A DNA stretch of 64,000 nucleotides, from assembly GCA_964406155.1 (NCBI GenBank), contig CAYOQR010000015.1, forward strand, positions 22,022-86,021. Reading direction: 5' to 3'. The first letter of the stretch is position 1. The number at the start of each line of letters is the position of its first letter. The notes beneath the pieces are model-generated. The model made no database searches, was not told the origin of the DNA, and worked only from the letters and a program-made list of their open reading frames with translations. The translations under genes and the position numbers were made by a program. This DNA comes from Dongia_B sp964406155 (GTDB lineage: Bacteria > Pseudomonadota > Alphaproteobacteria > Dongiales > Dongiaceae). This document shows positions 31,673 to 39,042 of the stretch, one piece after another.

Positions 31673-32272
31673 TCAGCGCGGGCGCTTCATCTCGAAGATC
31701 GTGTCGACCACGGTGTAGTCCATGTAGCCGAGCCGGGCGATGGGGCGGATCTTCGTCAGATCGACCCGGCCATCGGTGATCACCGCATCGTCGATATGGA
31801 CCTGCACCACCTCGCCGATGACGATGGCATCGCTCAGGGTCTCGCCCTCGCCGGTCACCAGATTCACCGTCTGCCGGTACTGGCATTCCAGATGCATCGG
31901 GCTGCGCTTGACCCGGGGCGGCGCCACCAATACGGACGGCACCATTTCCAGGCCGATCACCTCCGGCTCGCTGACATCGGCCGGCAGCTTCGCGGAACTG
32001 GCATTCATCTCCGCCCTGAGATCGTAGGTCGCGATATTGCAGACGAACTCACCCATCTCCTCGGCATTGCGCTGGGAATCCTTGCGCGGTCCGCTGGCGA
32101 AGATGACGAAGGGCGGATCGCCGGCCACCGCATTGAAGAAGCTGTAAGGGGCGAGATTGACGACGCCGTCCCGGCTCACCGTGGTGATCCAGCCGATCGG
32201 GCGCGGCACCACGAGGGAGTAGAAGGGATTATGCGACAGCCCGTGGGGTTCGCTGCGCGGATCGTAATGCAT
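31673..32272 (-). CDS. Flavin reductase family protein (FMN-binding split barrel)
   Basis: The 199-residue protein fits the DIM6/NTAB flavin reductase-like family: PRPIGWITTVSRDGVVNLAPYSFFN (about 23-47, read in parts) is the typical FMN-binding start, followed by ASGPRKDSQRNAEEMGEFVCN and HLECQY. Members reduce FMN for two-component monooxygenases or act in aromatic catabolism; no oxygenase partner is present here. GAGGGGCG precedes the ATG. It lies 86 bp downstream of the glutamine-synthetase-family gene on the same strand. Confidence 0.88.
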   Translation of the reverse strand: MHYDPRSEPHGLSHNPFYSLVVPRPIGWITTVSRDGVVNLAPYSFFNAVAGDPPFVIFASGPRKDSQRNAEEMGEFVCNIATYDLRAEMNASSAKLPADVSEPEVIGLEMVPSVLVAPPRVKRSPMHLECQYRQTVNLVTGEGETLSDAIVIGEVVQVHIDDAVITDGRVDLTKIRPIARLGYMDYTVVDTIFEMKRPR

Positions 32273-32358
32273 CGCCCCTCTCTCGTCAGAAGCTATCCCG
32301 CCACCATCGACGGGCGAGGACCGACCTGCCGCCCCCGCTCATCCGCCCCATCCGCGCC

Positions 32359-33804
32359 TTACAGATACCACTCATATTCCTGGGTCGAAATCCGGCGCTG
32401 GAATTTCGCCATCTCCGCCCGCTTGGTATCGACATAGAGCGCCAGATAATCGGCCCCGAGATAATCGGGCAGAATCGTCGCCTGCGCCAGCCGGTCCAGC
32501 GCGGCATCCCAGGAGAAGGGCAGGCTCTCGTCGCGCTGTTGGCTGACATCGCCGATGGCGATCGCCGGCGGCGTCAGCTTGTGTTCGATCCCGTGCAGAA
32601 TGCCGGCCAGGATGCCGGCGACCGTCAGATAGGGATTGGCATCGGCGCCGGCGATCCGGTGCTCGATGCGCCGCGCCTTGCCGCCGCTCAGGGGAATGCG
32701 GAAGGCAACGGAGCGGTTGTTGGTGCCCCAGCTCGGTGCCGTCGGTACCAGGCTGCCCGGCTGGTAGCGGCGATAGGAATTGAGATTGGGGGCGAAGAGC
32801 GCCATGGCCTCGCCCATGGTGGCGGCAAGTCCGCCGACCGCCTGGCGCAGCAGCGGACCGCCGGCTTCGCTGCCGTCGTCGAACACATTGGCGCCCTTGC
32901 CGTCGAGCAGGCTGCAATGCACATGCATGCCGCTGCCCGCCTGATTGAGGAAAGGCTTCGCCATGAAGGTCGCCTCGAAATCATGCCGCTTGGCGATCTC
33001 GCGGATGACCCGCTTCAGGAGGATGGCATGATCGGCCGCCGCCAGGGCGTCGTCGGTATGATAGAGATTGATCTCGAACTGCCCCGGCGAGTTCTCGGTG
33101 ATCGCCGTCGAGGCCGGGATGTCCTGGATCTTGGCCGCATGGGCGACATCGCGAATGAAGGCGCCATACACGTCGAGGCTGCTGATGCTGTAGAGCTGGC
33201 GGGTGTTGTCGGGCAGGCCGGTGGCCGGCGAGATCGGCGGCAGCGGCTCGCCCTGGGCGCCGCGCTTGCGGTCCGTCAGATAGAATTCCATCTCCACCGC
33301 CACCATCGGCGTCAACCCGCGCGGCTTGAAGCGGGCGAGCAGGTCCTTCAGCACCTGGCGGGCATCGACGCGGCAGGGCTGATTGGCCTGATCCGGCATG
33401 GTGAGCAGGACCTGCGCCGTCGGCACCTCGGCCCAGGGCACGCGCTGCAGGCTGCCCGCGACCGGCCAGGCCGATCCGTCGGGATCGCCGCGCGCTTCCG
33501 ACCGCTGGCCGGGATCGAGGTCCTCGCCGGTCACGTCGAGGAAATAGAGGCAGAACGGCATCTGCACGCCGGCCTGCCAGACCTTCGCGGCCTCATGCGC
33601 CGGGATGCGCTTGCCGCGGATCGTGCCGCAGAGATCGGTGATGAAGGCGTCGACGAATTCCGTCTCGGGATGCTTTTTCAGAAAGCTTTCCAGTTCGGCC
33701 AGATCGCCCGATTTTGCCTGCATGGCCTTTTTCTCCGCCGCTTTGCCAGACCGGCCGGCGCGCAGGGAAACGGTCTTGCTGGGTGTCTGGGGGCGTCGTG
33801 CCAT
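32359..33804 (-). CDS. Glutamine synthetase family protein (gamma-glutamylpolyamine synthetase-like)
   Basis: The 481-residue enzyme has the GS fold with ATP/metal and substrate motifs VEMEFYL, ENSPGQFEINLY, GSGMHVHCSL, NSYRRYQPG and RIEHRIAGADANPYL. The C-terminus ends EYEWYL, as in PuuA-like and GlnT-like enzymes that glutamylate amines such as putrescine, not in GlnA, and there is no adenylylation-site Tyr motif typical of GlnA. It may ligate glutamate to putrescine, ethanolamine or another amine. An N-terminal 35-residue basic tail is unusual. AGGA precedes the ATG at 33804. No other puu gene is visible. The divergent gap to the pirin gene (317 bp) shows no clear site. Confidence 0.87.
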   Translation of the reverse strand: MARRPQTPSKTVSLRAGRSGKAAEKKAMQAKSGDLAELESFLKKHPETEFVDAFITDLCGTIRGKRIPAHEAAKVWQAGVQMPFCLYFLDVTGEDLDPGQRSEARGDPDGSAWPVAGSLQRVPWAEVPTAQVLLTMPDQANQPCRVDARQVLKDLLARFKPRGLTPMVAVEMEFYLTDRKRGAQGEPLPPISPATGLPDNTRQLYSISSLDVYGAFIRDVAHAAKIQDIPASTAITENSPGQFEINLYHTDDALAAADHAILLKRVIREIAKRHDFEATFMAKPFLNQAGSGMHVHCSLLDGKGANVFDDGSEAGGPLLRQAVGGLAATMGEAMALFAPNLNSYRRYQPGSLVPTAPSWGTNNRSVAFRIPLSGGKARRIEHRIAGADANPYLTVAGILAGILHGIEHKLTPPAIAIGDVSQQRDESLPFSWDAALDRLAQATILPDYLGADYLALYVDTKRAEMAKFQRRISTQEYEWYL

Positions 33805-34121
33805 GTCATCCTCACAAACGAAGCCGGGCGCCCGCCGATCAGGAAAGTTGCCCGGCCCCGGTTATTGCAACAATGTTTCGGAGCCAGACCCTAGAGAATG
33901 GCCGGAGCCAAGACAAGCAGCCCTGGAAGCAGAGCCGCATGCAGCGGGGACAGGACGGCATCCGGCCCCAGATCATCTGCCCGTTGATCGTTCATCCATT
34001 GCGAACAATCCGTTTCCACGGCACCCCCTGGTCGGGCCGGCGGGCGCGGGCCATTTTATGTGCAAAGAGTCCGGGACATTCCCCGGCACTGATCGGGCGC
34101 TGATCACAGGAAGGAGACAAG

Positions 34122-35030
34122 ATGTCGTCACAAGCCAGGACACAGGCAACAAACAGCACGGCAGCCGCCCGCCGGGTCACGCGGCTGATCGCCGCCCGGC
34201 CGGCGACGGATGGCGCCGGGGTCAGGATGAAGCGGCTGCAGGGTATTCCCGATCAGGCGGGCTTCGATCCCTTCCTCATGTTGGACGAGTTCAAATCGGA
34301 CGACCCGTCCGCCTATATCGGCGGCTTCCCCGATCATCCCCATCGCGGCTTCGAGACGGTGACCTATCTGCTGGCGGGCCGGATGCGCCACGGCGACAAT
34401 CACGGCAATAGCGGCCAGTTGGGACCGGGCGGCGTGCAATGGATGACCGCCGGACGCGGCATCGTGCATTCGGAAATGCCGGAACAGGAGAACGGCCTGC
34501 TCTGGGGCTTCCAGCTCTGGCTCAATCTGCCGGCCAAGGAAAAGATGATCGAGGCGGGCTATCGCGACATCGCCGCGTCGGAGATTCCCGATGTCGATCT
34601 CGGTCAGGGCGCTCGCGGTAAGGTAGTCGCCGGCACCTTTGCCGATACGGCCAATTCCATCGTCACCGGTCCCGGCCGCGCGGCTGGCAGCGGCGGCACC
34701 GCGCCTGTCTACCTCGACCTGCGGCTCGATCCCGGCGCCGCCGTGACCCTGCCGCTGCCGGCCGATCATGCCGGCTTCGTTTATGTCTATGAAGGCGGCA
34801 CTGTGATCGGGCCGGCCAATGAGGCGACCAATGTCGATGCCGGGAAGCTGGCCGGGCTCAGCGACGGCAGCAGCGTGACCATCATCGGCGATGCAACGAG
34901 CGGTGCGCGACTGCTGCTGCTTGCCGGCCGGCGCCTCGGAGAACCGATCGCGCAATACGGTCCCTTCGTCATGAACACCGAGGCGGAACTGCGCCAAGCT
35001 GTCGAGGATTTCCGCGCCGGCAAGTTCTGA
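34122..35030 (+). CDS. Pirin family protein
   Basis: The 302-residue bicupin carries the pirin metal site: HPHRGFETVTYLL (about 67-79), HGDNHGN (about 88) and the later Glu in IVHSEMPE. YhhW-type pirins of this kind have quercetinase activity in some cases; others act as redox-sensitive cofactors. Bicupin domain two spans about 180-300. AAGGAGA lies five to eight bases before the ATG. It stands alone, and its function here is unknown. Confidence 0.92.
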   Translation: MSSQARTQATNSTAAARRVTRLIAARPATDGAGVRMKRLQGIPDQAGFDPFLMLDEFKSDDPSAYIGGFPDHPHRGFETVTYLLAGRMRHGDNHGNSGQLGPGGVQWMTAGRGIVHSEMPEQENGLLWGFQLWLNLPAKEKMIEAGYRDIAASEIPDVDLGQGARGKVVAGTFADTANSIVTGPGRAAGSGGTAPVYLDLRLDPGAAVTLPLPADHAGFVYVYEGGTVIGPANEATNVDAGKLAGLSDGSSVTIIGDATSGARLLLLAGRRLGEPIAQYGPFVMNTEAELRQAVEDFRAGKF

Positions 35031-35181
35031 GAAGCGGCCGGTCGGAAAATCAACCGGTCTGAAAATCAACCTGCGACATCATCGCCCGCCTTCCTCCTTC
35101 CGGGGACAAGGCGGGCGATATAGTCTCGAGCGTCTAGACTATGTCGCTCGACTATCGCACCGACTACCGTGGGGAGTTCCG

Positions 35182-36792
35182 ATGACCGTCACCCTCAGCT
35201 TCCTCGGCGCCGCCGGCACCGTCACCGGCTCGTCCTATTTGCTGCAGACACCGCAGGCCCGGCTGCTGGTGGATTGCGGCATGTTCCAGGGTCCCCATGC
35301 CTTGAAGGAGCTGAACTACCAGCCCTTCCCCTTCGAGCCTGTCGATCTCACCGCCGTCCTGCTGACCCATGCCCATACCGATCATTCCGGCCTGCTCCCG
35401 AAACTGACACGCCACGGCTATCGCGGCCCGATCTGGACCACCGACGGCACCGCCGACCTGCTGACCTGGATGCTGCCGGATTCGGCGCATATCCAGGAAT
35501 TCGAGGTGGAGCAGCTCAACCGCCGGCAGCGCCGCCGCGACCGGCCCGAGGTCGAACCGATCTACACCACCGAAGATGCGGCGTGCTGCCTGACGCAGAT
35601 CAAGGCCATCGCCTATGATGCCTGGCAGCAGGTCGCGCCCGGCGTCAAGGCGCGCTGGTGGAATGCCGGCCATATCCTCGGCTCGGCCTCGATCGAGGTG
35701 ATCGTGGAAACCGGCGATCCCAAGCAGCCAGAACTCTCGCTGCTGTTCTCCGGCGATCTCGGCCCGGAGGTCAGCGCGCTGCAGAGCCCGGCGCAAGCAC
35801 CCCAGGGCATCGATTACCTGCTGGTGGAATCGACCTATGGCAACCGCAAACGGCCGCAGATCGACGATGACGGCCGGCGGGCGATCCTGGAGGCGGAGGT
35901 CAAGGCGGCCCTCGCCCGGGGCGGCAATCTGCTGATCCCGGCTTTCGCCATCGAGCGCAGCCAGGAGCTGCTCGCCGATCTTTCCTGGCTGATGCTGCGC
36001 AACCGCCTGCTGAAGGCGCCGATCTTCCTCGACTCACCTTTGGCGGTGCGGGCGACCGAGGTCTTCGAACGGCATCTCGACAAGCTCACCGATATCGACC
36101 CCGGCATCAGCCCGTTCCGCGCCACCAATATCCGCTATATCTCCACCGTCGAGGAAAGCCAGCGCCTCAACCACATCACCAGCGGCGCCATCATCATCTC
36201 GGCCAGCGGCATGTGCGACGCGGGACGTGTCCGACATCATCTGCGGCATCATCTCTGGCGCCCCAATGCCACGGTGCTGCTGGTCGGCTATCAGGCGCCC
36301 GGCACGCTCGGCCGCCTGCTCGATGACGGCGCCACCCAGGTCAGCATTCGCGGTGAGCATATCACCGTGAAGGCGACGATCCGCCGGATCGACGTCTATT
36401 CCGGCCATGCCGACCAGACCGATCTGCAGCATTGGATCAAGGAACGCCTGCCGGTCCGGCGCAACATCTTCCTGGTGCATGGCGAGGAAGAGGCCCTGGC
36501 CGCTCAGGCCGAAACGGTTCGTGCCCTGGGTGTCGCCGCCGATCAGGTGATCGTTCCCGCCCTCGATCAGGTCTATCGGCTGGATCGCGGCGCCGGTGCG
36601 CAACTGCAGGAGGGCGGCACGGTGCGGCTCAACCCGGTCAAGGCCGAGGCAGCCCGCAAGGGCTGGGACTGGACCAACGACTATGCGGCACTCAGCCTCG
36701 ACCTCAAGCGGTTCCTGCAGGACCTGTCCGACGACCGGGCGCGCCAGCAGGCGATCCACGATTTCCGGCGGATCATGCAGAAGCGGGCATAA
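35182..36792 (+). CDS. MBL-fold beta-CASP ribonuclease-like protein
   Basis: The 536-residue protein combines a metallo-beta-lactamase core with beta-CASP and RMMBL segments, as in CPSF73-like bacterial RNA exonucleases. Motifs are FLGAAGTVTGSSYLL, HAHTDHSGLLPKL (H-x-H-x-D-H, about 60-72), SGDLGP (about 192), STYGNRKR, and the beta-CASP/C-terminal pieces ASGMCDAGRVRHHL and SGHADQTDLQHW. It probably processes or degrades RNA. The ATG at 35182 has GGGAG five bases ahead. No associated complex genes are near. Confidence 0.92.
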   Translation: MTVTLSFLGAAGTVTGSSYLLQTPQARLLVDCGMFQGPHALKELNYQPFPFEPVDLTAVLLTHAHTDHSGLLPKLTRHGYRGPIWTTDGTADLLTWMLPDSAHIQEFEVEQLNRRQRRRDRPEVEPIYTTEDAACCLTQIKAIAYDAWQQVAPGVKARWWNAGHILGSASIEVIVETGDPKQPELSLLFSGDLGPEVSALQSPAQAPQGIDYLLVESTYGNRKRPQIDDDGRRAILEAEVKAALARGGNLLIPAFAIERSQELLADLSWLMLRNRLLKAPIFLDSPLAVRATEVFERHLDKLTDIDPGISPFRATNIRYISTVEESQRLNHITSGAIIISASGMCDAGRVRHHLRHHLWRPNATVLLVGYQAPGTLGRLLDDGATQVSIRGEHITVKATIRRIDVYSGHADQTDLQHWIKERLPVRRNIFLVHGEEEALAAQAETVRALGVAADQVIVPALDQVYRLDRGAGAQLQEGGTVRLNPVKAEAARKGWDWTNDYAALSLDLKRFLQDLSDDRARQQAIHDFRRIMQKRA

Positions 36793-36893
36793 GGCTCGAT
36801 ACGTGGGGACCTGATACGGGAGGCCCGATATTCCAGGGACGGCTTCGGCTCTCACGTTGATGCCAGGATGCGTCACCGTGAGAGCACCGCGCT

Positions 36894-37592
36894 CTAATCT
36901 GCGGCGATGGGTTTTTCCCGCGTCTGCAATTGAGCGATCAGGCTTTCGGCGGTCTGCTGGATGTGGCGTTCCAGAAGCGCCAGCGCCGGCGCCACGGCAC
37001 CCTCCCGGCAATAGGCCAGCAATTCCTCGTGCTCGCGGAAAGCCCGGTCGCGGCCGGCGCTGAGCGAGATTTCCAGACGGATGTAGCGATCGATATTGTC
37101 GTGGATGCGCTTCAGCATCTTCAGGGTCAGGGGCCGGCCGGCCGGCTGATACATGACCTCATGGAAGCGCCAGTTGAGATCGCCCCAGCGCGGCAGGCTG
37201 TCGGGCGCTCGCTGCTCGGCGATCAGTTGATCGAGTGCGGCAAGATCCGCCGCCGTCAGGCGCGGCAGAGCGAGGCCCAGCACCCAGGTCTCCAGGCGCA
37301 GGCGCAACTGGAACAGTTCCTCGACCTCGGCGATGGAGAGCGGCGCCACGGTCGCGCCCTTATGCGAGGCGATGGTGACGAAACCTTCCGCCGCTAATTG
37401 CTTCAGCGCCTCGCGCAGCGGAATGCGGCTGATGCCCAGTTCCGCCGCCAGATGCTCCTGGCGGATCGGCATCCCCGCCGGCAGGGCGCCGCTCAGGATG
37501 CGCTGCCGCAACAGCTCGGCGACCTGATCGGCCATCGTGCGCTTGCTGAGCAGCCCGTTCATCCCATCCTGCGGAGCCGGTTTCGGCGCCAT
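36894..37592 (-). CDS. GntR family regulator, FadR/FCD type
   Basis: The 232-residue regulator has a winged HTH (about 14-75, with AELGISRIPLREALKQLAAEGFV, read in parts) and an all-helical FCD ligand domain (about 95-220) with metal-site residues in HEVMYQ, HDNID and REHEELL. It is divergent from the DHDPS-family gene across 212 bp holding a perfect palindrome, and probably represses it. HypR-type regulators of hydroxyproline use belong to this family. A GTG at 37598 is in frame; the ATG at 37592 has the better-placed AGG. Confidence 0.9.
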   Translation of the reverse strand: MAPKPAPQDGMNGLLSKRTMADQVAELLRQRILSGALPAGMPIRQEHLAAELGISRIPLREALKQLAAEGFVTIASHKGATVAPLSIAEVEELFQLRLRLETWVLGLALPRLTAADLAALDQLIAEQRAPDSLPRWGDLNWRFHEVMYQPAGRPLTLKMLKRIHDNIDRYIRLEISLSAGRDRAFREHEELLAYCREGAVAPALALLERHIQQTAESLIAQLQTREKPIAAD

Positions 37593-37737
37593 TTCCACCT
37601 ACCCAAATACCTTTGCATCGCCCGGCTACCTTTGGCCCGGCCAGTTTCATCGGCCATATCGGTGCAGGGTGGCCGGTTTCCGGCCCGCCCCACTCGCCGC
37701 CCTTATGGCCTGAATTATCGAGTCGGCCAAAAACATC

Positions 37738-37766
37738 TTGACAGATTTGTAGATTGTATACAATAT
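37738..37766 (+). promoter_or_regulatory. Promoter with GntR-type operator
   Basis: TTGACA (37738-37743) is followed after 17 bases by CAATAT. Between them lies the perfect 12-bp palindrome ATTGTATACAAT (37753-37764), of the kind bound by FCD-type GntR proteins (a GTATAC centre). Its position in the spacer suits repression of the DHDPS-family gene by the divergent regulator. Confidence 0.65.
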
Positions 37767-37804
37767 CCACCCATCAACGCAGCCCATTCGGAGGAACCCC
37801 GTCC

Positions 37805-38737
37805 ATGTCCAGCCAGAAGCCCGCGCATCCCTATTGGTCCGGCGTCTTTCCCGCCGTCACCACCCAGTTCAATGCCGATAACAGCCTGAACCTGCCCGCC
37901 ACCCAGCAGTCCATCGAACGCCTGCTGAAATCCGGGGTGGACGGCCTGATCATGCTGGGGACCTGCGGCGAGAACTGTTCGCTGCTGCCGGAAGAGAAGC
38001 GCGCCGTGCTGGCCGCCGCCAAGGAAGTCGCCGGCGGCAAGGTGCCGATCCTCTCCGGTGTCTCGGAATACACGACGGCGCTCGCCTGCCAGTATGCCAA
38101 GGACGCGCAGAAGATCGGCATCGACGGGCTGATGGTGCTGCCCGGCATGGTCTACAAGTCGGATACCCGCGAGACGCTGACGCATTTCCGCACCGTCGCC
38201 CGCGCCAGCGACCTGCCGATCATGATCTACAATAACCCGATCGTGTACGGCGTCGATATCAAGCCGGAAACCTTCAGCGAACTGGCCGGCGAGAAGACCA
38301 TCGTCGCGATCAAGGAATCCTCCGACGACCCGCGCCGCATCACCGATCTCCATAACCTGCATGGCGACCGCTTCACCCTGTTCTGCGGCGTCGACGATCT
38401 CGTCATGGAAAGCGCCGTCCTCGGCATCGCCGGCTGGGTCTCCGGCCTGACCGATGTCTTCCCTGAGGAATCCGTTGTGTTGTGGGATCTGTTGCAGAAC
38501 GGCCGCTTCGCCGAGGCGCGCAGCATCTATCGCTGGTTCACCCCGCTGCTCCATCTCGATACCAAGATCAAGCTGGTGCAGTACATCAAGATCGGCCAGC
38601 AGATCGTCGGCCTCGGTTCCGAGAAGGTGCGTCCGCCGCGCCTGGAACTCGATGGCGAGGAACGCGCCCGGATCATCGCGATGTATGAGACGGCCCTGAA
38701 GAACCGGCCGCAGCTCAGCCGGCACGCCGCCCAGTAA
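37805..38737 (+). CDS. DHDPS-family lyase, probable pyrroline-4-hydroxy-2-carboxylate deaminase
   Basis: The 310-residue enzyme is a class I aldolase-type TIM barrel. The DHDPS-family signature GTCGENCSL (about 48), the catalytic-Tyr region YNNPIVYGVDIKPE (about 139) and the Schiff-base Lys in IVAIKESSDDPRR (about 170) are present. The late segments LFCGVDDL and PLLHLDTKIKLVQYIK resemble the subgroup that deaminates pyrroline-4-hydroxy-2-carboxylate in hydroxyproline catabolism, not DapA itself. The divergent GntR regulator agrees. Other hydroxyproline genes (epimerase, oxidase, semialdehyde dehydrogenase) are missing from the window, so the exact reaction is inferred. GGAGG lies ten bases before the ATG. 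A terminator follows. Confidence 0.8.
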   Translation: MSSQKPAHPYWSGVFPAVTTQFNADNSLNLPATQQSIERLLKSGVDGLIMLGTCGENCSLLPEEKRAVLAAAKEVAGGKVPILSGVSEYTTALACQYAKDAQKIGIDGLMVLPGMVYKSDTRETLTHFRTVARASDLPIMIYNNPIVYGVDIKPETFSELAGEKTIVAIKESSDDPRRITDLHNLHGDRFTLFCGVDDLVMESAVLGIAGWVSGLTDVFPEESVVLWDLLQNGRFAEARSIYRWFTPLLHLDTKIKLVQYIKIGQQIVGLGSEKVRPPRLELDGEERARIIAMYETALKNRPQLSRHAAQ

Positions 38738-38792
38738 AGAGTCAATCGATATGGGCCGCCGGTAAGTCCGGCAGCCTCCCGGCCCATCTGCC

Positions 38793-38823
38793 AACCGCGC
38801 CCATCAGGGCGCGGTTTCTTTTT
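38793..38823 (+). terminator. Rho-independent terminator
   Basis: AACCGCGCCC (38793-38802) and GGGCGCGGTT (38807-38816) form a perfect 10-bp stem with an ATCA loop, followed by TCTTTTT. It ends the DHDPS-family transcript. Confidence 0.93.
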
Positions 38824-38967
38824 GCGCCGGATCAGCCGCAACGGTCACGCGCGCGTCACACACCGCCCTTCATCCGCCAAACCTGCAAAGCACCGCGCCG
38901 CATCTTTTGAACATTGCCTGCAGTCCATCGTCCATGGTTCCGCCATTTCCATTACTGATTTGCAATT

Positions 38968-38994
38968 GAGAATCAGTTGCATTATCAATGCAAC
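38968..38994 (+). promoter_or_regulatory. Fur-box-like site upstream of the TonB receptor
   Basis: GAGAATCAGTTGCATTATC (38968-38986) matches the classical 19-bp Fur box at 13 positions, including its whole right half CATTATC. A perfect inverted repeat GTTGCATT-ATC-AATGCAAC (38976-38994) overlaps it. It lies about 50 bp before the receptor start. In alphaproteobacteria iron control may also come from Irr or RirA, so the bound protein is uncertain. Confidence 0.6.
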
Positions 38995-39042
38995 CGGCCG
39001 AGGGGTGCCCTGCGGGGCTTTTTCAATTGGGGTATTGCGAGA

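Noticed and set aside
36860..36900. Intrinsic terminator between the beta-CASP and GntR genes
   Set aside because: GAGAGC and GCTCTA give only a short imperfect stem without a T-run.
37805..38737. dapA (lysine biosynthesis)
   Set aside because: The fold is the same, but the late segments and the divergent GntR regulator fit a catabolic DHDPS-family enzyme better.
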